This document shows, one piece after another, positions 1-6,966 of a stretch of DNA of 31,069 nucleotides. Origin of the DNA: an uncultured Collinsella sp. (lineage in GTDB: Bacteria; Actinomycetota; Coriobacteriia; Coriobacteriales; Coriobacteriaceae); the NCBI GenBank assembly GCA_934654795.1, contig CAKUGT010000020.1, positions 1 through 31,069 on the forward strand, written 5' to 3'. Under the pieces are notes generated by a model. That model saw only the letters and a list, made by a program, of their open reading frames with translations, searched no databases and was not told where the DNA came from. Each line of letters starts with the position of its first letter. The stretch's first letter is position 1. The translations under genes and the position numbers were made by a program.

Positions 1-636
1 GGCGACTCCATGATCTTCAAGGTCATCTGCATCGCCTTCCTGATCACCCTGTTCGCCAACATGGCCGCTTGGTCCTTCGGCGTCAACTCCGTCGCCCGCT
101 ACGCTGCCGAGCACGGCAACATGCCCAAGGTCTTCGCCTCGATGATCTCGGATGACGACATGCCCAACGGCGCCAACCTGGTCAACGCCGTCGTTGCCTC
201 CCTGGTGCTGTGCCTGCAGCTCGTTCCCATCGACGCCATCTCCAACGGTGTCTTCTGGATGCTCTTCGGCACCTCCGTCGTCTTCCTGCTGCTGACCTAC
301 ATCCCGATGTTCCCGGCGTTCCTCAACCTTCGTAAGAACGACCCCAACCGTGAGCGCATCTTCACGTTCCCGTTCAAGGGCGCGATGATGAAGGTCATGC
401 TGGCCATCCCCTGCATCGAGCTGGTTCTTGCCATCGTTGCCACGCTGATCCCGTTCTCCGCTGCTGAAATTGGCGACAAGGTCCCGATGATCGTCATCTT
501 CATCGTGCTCGTGCTCATCGGCGAGGTCGTCCGCGTCGTCAGCGCCAAGGGCCGCAAGGAAGAGTACAAGGGTCTGACCCCTGAGCTCGCAGCCCAGCGT
601 CTCGCTGAGGAGGCCGCCGAGGCCGAGGAGAACTAG
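1..636 (+). CDS. APC-family amino acid permease, C-terminal part (cut by window edge)
   Basis: The frame is open from base 1, so only the last ~211 residues of a membrane transporter are visible. Several hydrophobic segments can be seen (starting FKVICIAFLITLFANM, then the stretch around VFWMLFGTSVVFLLLTYIPM, and a last pair near the end), followed by a charged Glu/Ala-rich tail (LAEEAAEAEEN). The tract WSFGVNSVARYAAEHGNMP is nearly repeated in the complete permease at 2786-4195, so the two are paralogues. APC-superfamily members of this kind exchange an amino acid or amine for its breakdown product. The agmatine deiminase just downstream makes agmatine uptake coupled to export of a product a reasonable inference, but the substrate is not readable from the sequence. 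Codons end almost only in C or G, suggesting high expression. Confidence 0.85.
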   Translation, partial: GDSMIFKVICIAFLITLFANMAAWSFGVNSVARYAAEHGNMPKVFASMISDDDMPNGANLVNAVVASLVLCLQLVPIDAISNGVFWMLFGTSVVFLLLTYIPMFPAFLNLRKNDPNRERIFTFPFKGAMMKVMLAIPCIELVLAIVATLIPFSAAEIGDKVPMIVIFIVLVLIGEVVRVVSAKGRKEEYKGLTPELAAQRLAEEAAEAEEN

Positions 637-1002
637 AGCACCCGGTTCTGGGGCTCCAACCCTCCTCGTGTACCAACGCGCGCTTCGTCGGGCTTGTCGC
701 TCCCGACTCCGGGCACTCCGGCCTCTTTGGAGGCGTGCCCAAGCGACAGGTTTGCTAACCATTCCCTGGGGTGGGTGTGAGCTATTGCTCCGGTAACCAC
801 CGCCCACCCCAATCTCTCTTCCGTATCCTTCGTGCGTTCTGTCTCCGCGCACCGGGTTACGTCGTCGCTTGCCGGTGCGACTCCGTGAAAACCGGCGCCG
901 GGCGCCCCGACCTTTGCCGGGGAACGGGCGCCTACCACTCTTGGTTTTAGGCTGCGGGTAACCCGCCCGTAGCAAGCGATCGTTCGATTTGGAGGAAATC
1001 TT
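637..1002 (+). promoter_or_regulatory. 366-nt intergenic leader of aguA1 with many predicted hairpins
   Basis: No coding frame is credible here. Base pairing visible by eye: 693-701 with 742-750 enclosing 711-716 with 735-740; 767-775 with 803-811 (TGGGGTGGG/CCCACCCCA); 848-855 with 872-879 (CGCACCGG/CCGGTGCG); 871-876 with 891-896 (GCCGGT/ACCGGC); 901-906 with 927-932; 954-958 with 962-966. The 848-879 and 871-896 helices share bases 872-876, so they exclude each other. The gap ends in a strong ribosome binding site (GGAGGAA at 991-997). I did not match it to a known riboswitch class. It may also contain the terminator of the permease gene. Confidence 0.5.
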
Positions 1003-2208
1003 ATGCGTACGATCACCGAGTCCGAGTCCACCCCCAAGGCCGACGGCTTCTTTATGCCCGCCGAGTTCGCCCCGCAGGATCGCGTGTGGATGGGCTGGCC
1101 CCACCGCACCGACACCTGGGCCCACGGCGCCAAGCCTGCTCAGAAGCAGTATGCCGCCATCGCCCGCGCCATCTCCGAGTTCACCCCGGTCTATATGTGC
1201 GCCAACCAGGTCGACTATGCCAACTGCAAGGCCGTCTTCGAGAACGACGAGAACGTCACCGTCATCGAGATGACCACCGACGACGCCTGGTTCCGCGACA
1301 CCGCCGCCACCTACGTCATCAACGGCAAGGGCGAGAAGCGCGCCAACCACTGGCACTTCAACGCCTACGGCGGCCTCGTCGACGGCCTGTACTTCCCGTG
1401 GGACAAGGACGAGCAGATCGCCCTCAAGATGGCTGAGCTCTCCGGCTGCCGCCGCTATCGTCCCGACGACATGATCCTCGAGGGCGGCTCCATCACCGTC
1501 GACGGCGAGGGCACCCTCGTCGTGACCGACCAGTGCCTGCTTTCCCCCGGCCGCACCTGCTCTGCAGTGCTCGAGGAGGAAGAGGACCCCGAGTCCATCT
1601 GGCCTAAGTACCACAAGAAGTTCGAGCCCTGGAGCGAGGAGCTTCGCGAGTACATGAACGAGCACCTCAAGGACTACCTGGGTGTCGAGAAGGTCATCTG
1701 GGTCAAGGAGGGCATCGACCCCGAGGAGACCAACGGCCACATCGATGACGTCGCCACGTTCATCGCCCCGGGCGTCATGGCCTGCATCTGGACCGACGAC
1801 CCCGAGTACCCGTTCTATGATCAGTGCCACGCTGCCTACGAGACCCTCTCCAACGCCGTTGACGCCAAGGGCCGCAAGATGAAGGTCTACAAGCTCTGCA
1901 TGCCCGTGAACCCGCTGTTCATGGACCAGGCTTCCTGCGACACCATCGACGCCGACGAGAACGCCGAGCCGCGCGTTCCCGACGAGCCGCTGATCGCTTC
2001 CTACATGAACTACCTGGTCACCAACCACGGCGTTATCGTCCCGCAGTACGGCGACGAGAACGACCAGCTGGCCGTTGACACGCTCCAGAAGATCTATGAC
2101 GAGGTCTGGGGCGAGGGCGTCTACAAGTGCGTCGGCGTTCAGTCCGAGCAGGTCGTCTTCGGCGGCGGCAATATCCACTGCATTACGCAGCAGGAGCCGT
2201 CCGCGTAA
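1003..2208 (+). CDS. aguA: Agmatine deiminase (agmatine iminohydrolase), copy 1
   Basis: Hydrolyses agmatine to N-carbamoylputrescine and ammonia in the cytosol; member of the peptidyl-arginine-deiminase-like family. The 401 residues show the family landmarks: RD at 98-99, HFNAYGG at 118-124, LEGGS at 159-163, TNGHIDDVA at 243-251 (catalytic His246 and Asp248 by family analogy) and the nucleophile Cys393 in GGGNIHCITQQ. The start has GGAGGAA 5-6 bases upstream. Two features are odd. The usual W-x-R-D-x-G-P motif reads WFRDTAATY, with Gly-Pro replaced by Ala-Ala. There is also an acidic and aromatic insertion of about 25 residues around 182-207 (EEEEDPESIWPKYHKK) that copy 2 lacks, which makes it longer than the usual ~370. 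It follows an APC permease across a structured leader. Heavy C/G-ending codon bias suggests this is the highly expressed copy. Confidence 0.93.
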   Translation: MRTITESESTPKADGFFMPAEFAPQDRVWMGWPHRTDTWAHGAKPAQKQYAAIARAISEFTPVYMCANQVDYANCKAVFENDENVTVIEMTTDDAWFRDTAATYVINGKGEKRANHWHFNAYGGLVDGLYFPWDKDEQIALKMAELSGCRRYRPDDMILEGGSITVDGEGTLVVTDQCLLSPGRTCSAVLEEEEDPESIWPKYHKKFEPWSEELREYMNEHLKDYLGVEKVIWVKEGIDPEETNGHIDDVATFIAPGVMACIWTDDPEYPFYDQCHAAYETLSNAVDAKGRKMKVYKLCMPVNPLFMDQASCDTIDADENAEPRVPDEPLIASYMNYLVTNHGVIVPQYGDENDQLAVDTLQKIYDEVWGEGVYKCVGVQSEQVVFGGGNIHCITQQEPSA

Positions 2209-2220
2209 TTGTCTGGCTTC

Positions 2221-2307
2221 CTGAGGCACGGCACCTTCCCGTTCATTCGTCGCTTGCGTACCAAAGTACGCGGCGCTCCTCTTTCACGGGAATCTGCCGC
2301 ACCTCAG
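2221..2307 (+). repeat. Imperfect 22-bp inverted repeat just after aguA1
   Basis: Bases 2221-2242 pair with 2286-2307 in 18 of 22 positions. Inside lies a perfect hairpin GCGTAC-CAAA-GTACGC (2256-2271). No T-run follows, so it is not a clean intrinsic terminator. It begins 12 bases after the stop codon and probably forms the mRNA 3' end structure, or is a small palindromic element. Confidence 0.5.
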
Positions 2308-2310
2308 AAA

Positions 2311-2437
2311 CCCAGCCGATCAATCGGACCGGCTGGGTGCCAGGAATATCCAGCCGATCAATCGGACAGTTGGCGGATTGATCCATCTCGGGGCATTGAT
2401 GGTTGATTTGCTTGATGTCTTGGTCGGCTGGGTTTTT
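2311..2437 (+). promoter_or_regulatory. 18-bp direct repeat with internal dyad and attenuator-like alternative pairing
   Basis: An 18-bp sequence (CCAGCCGATCAATCGGAC) occurs at 2312-2329 and again at 2350-2367. Each copy contains the dyad CCGAT-CA-ATCGG, which could be a protein operator. CCCAGCCG at 2311-2318 can pair with CGGCTGGG at 2330-2337, or with a second CGGCTGGG at 2425-2432 that is followed directly by TTTTT. The arrangement resembles competing hairpins in front of the permease at 2786, but could also be the aguA1 terminator. Confidence 0.4.
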
Positions 2438-2441
2438 CTTT

Positions 2442-2473
2442 GGGCACTCCGTTGCCTCCACTTCGGAGTGCCC
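2442..2473 (+). terminator. 10-bp hairpin, possible terminator
   Basis: GGGCACTCCG (2442-2451) pairs perfectly with CGGAGTGCCC (2464-2473), and GCCTCTTTG follows. The same GGGCACTCCG and GCCTCTTTG words occur in the hairpin at 711-740. The T-tract is weak. Confidence 0.4.
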
Positions 2474-2482
2474 GCCTCTTTG

Positions 2483-2565
2483 ATTGAGTACGCGTCTGAT
2501 CTGGGATTTATTGCGGGTTAGGCCAATTGTTCGCTTGAATTTCCCAGGTCAGACGCGTATTCAAT
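2483..2565 (+). repeat. 24-bp inverted repeat that pairs completely as plus-strand RNA
   Basis: Bases 2483-2506 pair with 2542-2565 over 24 positions around a 35-nt loop. The only two non-Watson-Crick positions (2488 with 2560, and 2500 with 2548) are G-U pairs in plus-strand RNA, and would be A-C mismatches in minus-strand RNA. It lies in the ~580-bp gap before the APC permease. The remainder of the gap, 2566-2785, shows no convincing gene. Confidence 0.55.
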
Positions 2566-2785
2566 TGCTGATAGTTTCCGGTTGCGAGCGCGACCGTTTT
2601 GATCGGAGTATCTATGTACCAGCGTATCGTTATCTACACGCGCCTGTTCCGCGAGCGTTGGTCCAACAATTGCATCCTCTCCTCTCTTTGGGATGGCACC
2701 TGTACCGGTGACGCGGCCTGCAACCCTACCTTGGGCTGCGCCTTCGGTACAGATGCCATCCTTTTTGCTGTAGGGGGAGCGTGCC

Positions 2786-4195
2786 GTGGCAGGTAAAAAG
2801 TTCTCCCTGTTCGAGGTCATCCTCTCGGTTATCTGCGTTGTCTTTACCATCGAGGCGGCTGCTCCGGCATCTGCCATGGGTAACGTGCAGTTCTTCTGGT
2901 GGATCTTCCTCATCATTACGTTTTTGCTTCCCTATGGCCTGGTGGTGGCCGAGCTGGGTACGGCGTTCGATTCCGAGGGCGGCCTGTACGACTGGGTTCG
3001 CCTGGGCTTGGGCGACCGTTGGGGCGCACGCTGCTCCTGGTGCTACTGGGTCAACTTTCCACTGTGGGTGGCAAGTATCGCCTGCATGTTCCCCAGTGTT
3101 ATCAATGCGGTATGGGGCATCGAATTTTCGCTTGGGGTCCGAATTGCCATCGAGCTTGCCTTTGTGTGGGGCGTCACGGTCATGGCAATGCAGCCGGTGG
3201 CCGAGGCCGATTGGGTCATGGATGGCGGCGCCGTCATCAAGGTGCTCATTACCGCCGTGGTGGGAATCGTCGGCATCTGGTTTGCCTGCAACAACGGCTT
3301 TGCCAACGATATGTCGTTTAAGACCTTTGTCCCCAATCTGGGAGACACTAACTCACTGACGTATCTTTCGATCATCCTATTCAACTATATGGGCTTTGAG
3401 GTGGTCGCGACCTTTGCCAGCACGATGAAGAACCCGTCGCGCGATATTCCCAAGGCGGTTATCGCCGGTGGCGTTGCCATTGCGGCAATTTACATCATTT
3501 GCGGCATCGGCATTGGGGCTGCGGTTCCCACCGAGCAGCTTTCGCTCGATTCGGGCATTGTGGACGCGGTTGCCGCCATGGTGGGGCGCAGCCACCCGCT
3601 GACGATGATTGTGGGCATGGCCTTTTTGGTGACGCTGTTCGCCAACATGATCTGCTGGAGTTTTGGCGTCAACAACGTGGCGAGCTATGCCGCGCGCCAT
3701 GGCAACATGCCGCGTCCCTTTGCGCTGGTGTCCAAGAAGACCGGCATGCCCAACGGCTCGGCACTCATTAACGGTTGTTTTGCCAGCTTGGTGCTGCTAC
3801 TTCAGATTCCACTGGGTGAGGGTTCCGACGTTTTTTGGGTCTTCTTTTCGATGAACGTCGTCTTTCTGCTCATGAGCTATATCCCGATGTTCCCGGCGTT
3901 TTGGCGCCTGCGCAAATACGACGACCGCCCGCGCGTGTTCCGCGCGCCCTTCGAGGGCAAGGTGCTTGCGGTAGCGCTTGCGGTGCCGGTGATAGAACTC
4001 GTGCTTTCGATTGTTGCGACAATCGTGCCGCTTAACAGCTCGCCCGCCGAGATGTCAAAGTTGCCGATCCTCATGGGTGTGGTGATCGGCGTGTTGCTGG
4101 GCGAGGTTTCGCGCCTCATATCGCGCCGCGGCCGCAGCGTCGACAATCCCGGCGTTGACGCAAGGGGGACAGGTCGCTTCGTACCAAAACAGTAG
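2786..4195 (+). CDS. APC-family amino acid/amine antiporter, complete
   Basis: 469-residue integral membrane protein with about 12 hydrophobic segments. The N-terminus (GKKFSLFEVILSVICVVFTIEAAAP) and the EGGLYDWVRLGLG motif near residue 65 are typical of the glutamate/GABA and arginine/agmatine exchanger branch of the APC superfamily (COG0531-type). Start is GTG 2786 with AGGGGGAG at 2772-2779. Its last ~200 residues are clearly related to the partial permease at 1-636 (shared WSFGVN-VA-YAA-HGNMP and YIPMFPAF tracts), but codon usage is less biased. It lies between two agmatine deiminase genes and probably imports agmatine against an outgoing product; substrate and direction are inferred. A basic tail ends the protein. 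Confidence 0.9.
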   Translation: MAGKKFSLFEVILSVICVVFTIEAAAPASAMGNVQFFWWIFLIITFLLPYGLVVAELGTAFDSEGGLYDWVRLGLGDRWGARCSWCYWVNFPLWVASIACMFPSVINAVWGIEFSLGVRIAIELAFVWGVTVMAMQPVAEADWVMDGGAVIKVLITAVVGIVGIWFACNNGFANDMSFKTFVPNLGDTNSLTYLSIILFNYMGFEVVATFASTMKNPSRDIPKAVIAGGVAIAAIYIICGIGIGAAVPTEQLSLDSGIVDAVAAMVGRSHPLTMIVGMAFLVTLFANMICWSFGVNNVASYAARHGNMPRPFALVSKKTGMPNGSALINGCFASLVLLLQIPLGEGSDVFWVFFSMNVVFLLMSYIPMFPAFWRLRKYDDRPRVFRAPFEGKVLAVALAVPVIELVLSIVATIVPLNSSPAEMSKLPILMGVVIGVLLGEVSRLISRRGRSVDNPGVDARGTGRFVPKQ

Positions 4196-4230
4196 CGCCG
4201 CGAGTTGTGCGGCGCTGGCTGCATCTTGGA

Positions 4231-4422
4231 TTACTGTTCGCGGTGCTCGGGATCAGAAGCGAGCTTAGGCGCAAAGTAGGGGACGTGGCCCAGGTAAGGG
4301 CAACTGTCCGTACGCTCGTCGACAACGCAGGGGATATCTTCGTAGGTGAGTGAGTCGCTCAGGCGGGCGATGGTCTTGGCGGCAGGAGCGACGAGCATCT
4401 TGAGCGGTGCGATAGGCGCCAT
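4231..4422 (-). CDS. Small protein of unknown function, 63 residues
   Basis: I do not recognise this protein. It starts at ATG 4422 with a strong AAGGAG site six bases upstream (reading AAGGAGATGCC-ATG on the minus strand), which is the best reason to call it real. The sequence begins with a short hydrophobic/basic stretch (MAPIAPLKMLVAPAAKTIARL) and continues with a polar half carrying two cysteines eight residues apart (IPCVVDERTDSCPYLGHVP). No clear membrane segment or signal peptidase site is seen. It is convergent with the upstream permease and lies downstream of the luxR-type gene on the same strand, separated by ~400 bp of repeats. Confidence 0.6.
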   Translation of the reverse strand: MAPIAPLKMLVAPAAKTIARLSDSLTYEDIPCVVDERTDSCPYLGHVPYFAPKLASDPEHREQ

Positions 4423-4532
4423 GGCATCTCCTTTCTTGCATGCGACCCGTGTTTTGGCGCGAATGTATACGCCGCCAGTCTAGCATTCCGCCGAGGAGAG
4501 CTCCAAACCACCACAAAGGGGATGAGCAGATG

Positions 4533-4653
4533 CAAGTGAGTAGACTTTTTTGAACTTACCGAGCACATCGCAACAAATACTCAATAAAACCGCAGGTCAG
4601 AGCTGTGGCGTTTTGGGGCGTGCTTGGTCTCCTACAAAAAGCCTACTCACTTG
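4533..4653 (-). repeat. 18-bp inverted repeat with an 82-nt loop
   Basis: CAAGTGAGTAG-A-CTTTTT at 4533-4550 is repeated inverted at 4636-4653 with one difference. That difference is a G-U pair in minus-strand RNA and an A-C mismatch in plus-strand RNA. Both minus-strand neighbours (the small gene and the luxR-type gene) would place it in a minus-strand transcript. The gap 4423-4787 holds this element and the 42-nt repeat but no gene. Confidence 0.5.
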
Positions 4654-4704
4654 GTTTTTCTGCTAGAAGACCGCCGCGATGGAAGGCAGCTCCCTCGTGG
4701 CGGC

Positions 4705-4744
4705 AGACATTTGCCCAGATAAAACCTGCCAAAATAAACCTGTC
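4705..4744 (-). repeat. 42-nt interspersed repeat, copy A
   Basis: Read on the minus strand, the segment matches 11011-11052 at all but 4 positions. The shared words are GACAGGTTTATTTTGG, then GGTTTTATCTGGG, then AAATGTC. Each copy lies in an intergenic gap and neither overlaps a gene. Two copies in opposite orientation 6 kb apart point to a dispersed repeat family. Confidence 0.65.
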
Positions 4745-4787
4745 TACTCTTTGAGCCAGAGCCGACAATAATTCAAATGGCGAAATC

Positions 4788-4820
4788 AAAGGGCGTTCTC
4801 CGTATGGAAAGCGCCCTTTT
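4788..4820. terminator. Hairpin terminator at the end of the luxR-type gene
   Basis: AAAGGGCG (4788-4795) pairs with CGCCCTTT (4812-4819), and the plus strand continues with T residues. It abuts the stop codon of the minus-strand regulator. The flanking A- and T-tracts suggest action in both directions, though the minus-strand tract (CCCTTTGATTT) is weaker. Confidence 0.6.
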
Positions 4821-5623
4821 TATCGCGGGATGTTTCGCGTGGCAGTCATGAGGCCCAGGCGGTTTTTGACGCCGAGCTTGTGATAGAGGGCGTTGACATG
4901 CTTTTTTACGGTCGACTCCGAGATATAGAGCTCCTCGGCCATTTCGCGGTTGGTCTTGCCGGCAAGCATCATCTTGAGCACCTCTGCCTCGCGGGGGAGG
5001 ACTTCGAGCTCGCTGATGAGCGCCTCTAAGGGGTTCTCGCAAGCTTGCTGTGCGGTGCTCTGCGCAAGGATCCCGTACAGGCGCAGGCTCAGGTGCCGCG
5101 CGAGCTGGCGTAGGGCTTCGAGCTCTTCGTCCGAAAAATCCCCCGCTTCTCGTGCGCGAAACAGCGTGAGCGACCCCAGGGATGTGCTCCCGTGCGCGAG
5201 CGTGGCAGTGCAGCCATAGTAGATGCCGAGCGGCTTCATCCACTCCTGATAGATGGGCGTTGCGTTGCGGCGCTCGACATCCACAAGGTCCAGGTCGCGA
5301 TAAACATGCACGTTGTGAACGTCAAAGCTCCAAAGGGTGTAGTCAAAGGCGGCATAGCGTTCGTAGTAGCTCTCGAGCTGGTCTTCTGCCATGCCACGGG
5401 CAACGGGGCTTACGAATTCTGTCTGTCCGTGTGTGCCGGCGCGTGCGATATCAAACATCGAGGCCCGGTGCGATATCACCTGATTAACTCTATCAAGAAG
5501 CCCGGCTTGAAGCGTGGCGAAGTCGTCGCAGCCATGAATCCATAAGGCGCATTCGTTGAGGGCGGACCAGCGGCTCCCGTGGATCTCATCGGGGTTAAAG
5601 CGGGTATGCGTGGTATTGGTCAT
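4820..5623 (-). CDS. LuxR-type transcriptional regulator with N-terminal sensor region
   Basis: 267-residue cytosolic regulator. The C-terminus (about 205-262) is a LuxR/NarL helix-turn-helix: LPREAEVLKMMLAGKTNREMAEELYISESTVKKHVNALYHKLGVKNR, given here only as a range, with the family Glu and the TNREMAEEL-x-ISESTVKKHV core intact. The N-terminal ~190 residues look like a GAF-type or autoinducer-like sensor fold, without a receiver domain or membrane segment. The start at 5623 has AAAGGAC upstream. It is read divergently from agmatine deiminase 2 across 181 bp, and agmatine-deiminase operons elsewhere (for example streptococcal aguR) are controlled by LuxR-family proteins, so control of the agmatine genes is likely. 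Ligand binding is inference; no acyl-homoserine-lactone synthase is present. Confidence 0.85.
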   Translation of the reverse strand: MTNTTHTRFNPDEIHGSRWSALNECALWIHGCDDFATLQAGLLDRVNQVISHRASMFDIARAGTHGQTEFVSPVARGMAEDQLESYYERYAAFDYTLWSFDVHNVHVYRDLDLVDVERRNATPIYQEWMKPLGIYYGCTATLAHGSTSLGSLTLFRAREAGDFSDEELEALRQLARHLSLRLYGILAQSTAQQACENPLEALISELEVLPREAEVLKMMLAGKTNREMAEELYISESTVKKHVNALYHKLGVKNRLGLMTATRNIPR

Positions 5624-5804
5624 GGATGTCCTTTCATGCGGCTTTGTCAGTATGACACGTCTCGCGCGCCACTAGAACTTTAGGTCAGTGAACGGTGTCC
5701 TTTTGGGTGGCGAAAGGGTCCCCTAGGCCCATTGAGAGTGGGCTTCCGGAGCCGCACAATGGGGCCGTCATCACAAAGGGTCGTCCATATCGTTAGGAGC
5801 CAAC
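5624..5804. promoter_or_regulatory. Divergent control region between luxR-type gene and aguA2
   Basis: This 181-bp gap must hold promoters for both genes. A hairpin AGGCCCA-TTGAGAG-TGGGCTT (about 5736-5756, one wobble) lies near the middle. A clear ribosome binding site (TTAGGAG) precedes aguA2. I cannot place -35/-10 boxes with confidence, and the CCGATCAATCGG dyad found at 2316-2365 does not recur here. Confidence 0.4.
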
Positions 5805-6926
5805 ATGAAGACCATTTACGAGAGCGAGTCTACGCCAAAGAAGGACGGATTCTACATGCCCGGCGAGTATGAGGAACAGGAGCGCACCTGGATTCTGTGG
5901 CCGCACCGCTCCGACGTGTGGCGCTGCGGCGCCAAGCCGGCGCAAAAGGTCTTCACCGAGATTATTAAGACCGTTGCACGCTTCCAACCCATCACCGTTG
6001 GTGTCAATGCCGAGGATTTCCCTGCGGTGTGCGAGATTTTCGATGGCGTTGAGAACGCGCGCGTGATTCATATGGAGTACAACGACTCCTGGATCCGCGA
6101 CCCCGGCCCGGCGTTTCTTGTCAACGACAAGGGCGACGTGGCACTCTCGCACTTCCACTTTAACGCGTATGGCGGCTTTATCGACGGTCTGTATTTCCCG
6201 TGGGACAAGGATGCGAGCATCGGCTTGCAGGTGGCACAGCTCGAGCAGGTCAACCGCTATCGTCCCGAGGACTACATCCTCGAGGGCGGCTCGTTTAACT
6301 GCGACGGCCAGGGCACCGTGGTGACCACCGAGATGTGCCTGCTCAATGAGGACCGCAACCCGCAGTACACCAAGGAGCAGATTGAGGAGAAGCTCTCTGA
6401 GTATCTCGGTATCGAGAAGGTTATCTGGATCAAGGACGGTATCGATCCGTACGAAACGAACGGTCATGTGGACGACGTCGCATGCTTTAGTGCGCCCGGC
6501 GAGGTCTGCTGCATGTGGACCGACGATCCCAACCATAAGTTCTACAAGGAGTGCCAAGAGGCGTATAAGACGCTTTCCGAGACGACGGATGCCCGTGGCC
6601 GCAAGCTCAAGATCCACAAGGTGATTATGCCTGCGACCTCGGTATATATGACCGAAGAGGAGGCCAGCACGATTGACCCCGTCGAGGGCGTGCTGCCGCG
6701 TACTCCCGAGGACGCTTTCGAGCCGAGCTACCTCAACTTCCTGCCCATCAACGGCGCAGTGCTTGTACCGCAGTTCGGCGATCCCAATGACGCCCAGGCG
6801 CTCAAGGATATCCAGGCTGCTTATCCGGACCGTGAAGTCATCGGTATCATGACTCGCGAGGTTATTTACGGCGGCGGCAACATTCACTGCATCACCCAGC
6901 AGCAGCCCAAGGCGCGCTGCAAGTAG
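5805..6926 (+). CDS. aguA: Agmatine deiminase, copy 2
   Basis: 373-residue agmatine iminohydrolase of normal family length. The expected motifs are present: WIRDPGPAF at 96-104 (canonical, unlike copy 1), HFNAYGG, YILEGGSF, TNGHVDDVACF with His221 and Asp223, and the nucleophile Cys362 in GGGNIHCITQQ. It shares the N-terminal block ESESTPK-x-DGF with copy 1, so the two arose by duplication. AGGAG lies 8 bases before the ATG. It is divergent from the luxR-type regulator and followed by a strong terminator, so it is probably a single-gene unit controlled by that regulator. Codon choice is more mixed than in copy 1. The next step (carbamoyltransferase or amidase) is not encoded nearby. Confidence 0.94.
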   Translation: MKTIYESESTPKKDGFYMPGEYEEQERTWILWPHRSDVWRCGAKPAQKVFTEIIKTVARFQPITVGVNAEDFPAVCEIFDGVENARVIHMEYNDSWIRDPGPAFLVNDKGDVALSHFHFNAYGGFIDGLYFPWDKDASIGLQVAQLEQVNRYRPEDYILEGGSFNCDGQGTVVTTEMCLLNEDRNPQYTKEQIEEKLSEYLGIEKVIWIKDGIDPYETNGHVDDVACFSAPGEVCCMWTDDPNHKFYKECQEAYKTLSETTDARGRKLKIHKVIMPATSVYMTEEEASTIDPVEGVLPRTPEDAFEPSYLNFLPINGAVLVPQFGDPNDAQALKDIQAAYPDREVIGIMTREVIYGGGNIHCITQQQPKARCK

Positions 6927-6966
6927 ATGCGGTTGCAGGCACACGGGGTAGTGTCGATATGACCTG

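Noticed and set aside
768..810. Possible T-box (GGGTGG...ACC)
   Set aside because: The T-box bulge sequence is not present and the downstream gene is not a tRNA-regulated amino acid gene.
871..897. Resemblance to a cobalamin riboswitch (CCGGTGCGACTCCG and following GC-rich stems)
   Set aside because: The rest of the consensus, including the upstream GGGAA-type block and CCCGC-x-ACTGT, is absent, and the gene is not a cobalamin target.
2484..2796. Short open frames in the gap before the second permease
   Set aside because: They cross the 24-bp hairpin, lack ribosome sites and have no protein-like composition.
4820..5623. Quorum-sensing LuxR receptor
   Set aside because: No synthase gene nearby and the N-terminal part does not show a clear acyl-homoserine-lactone pocket; agmatine control fits better.
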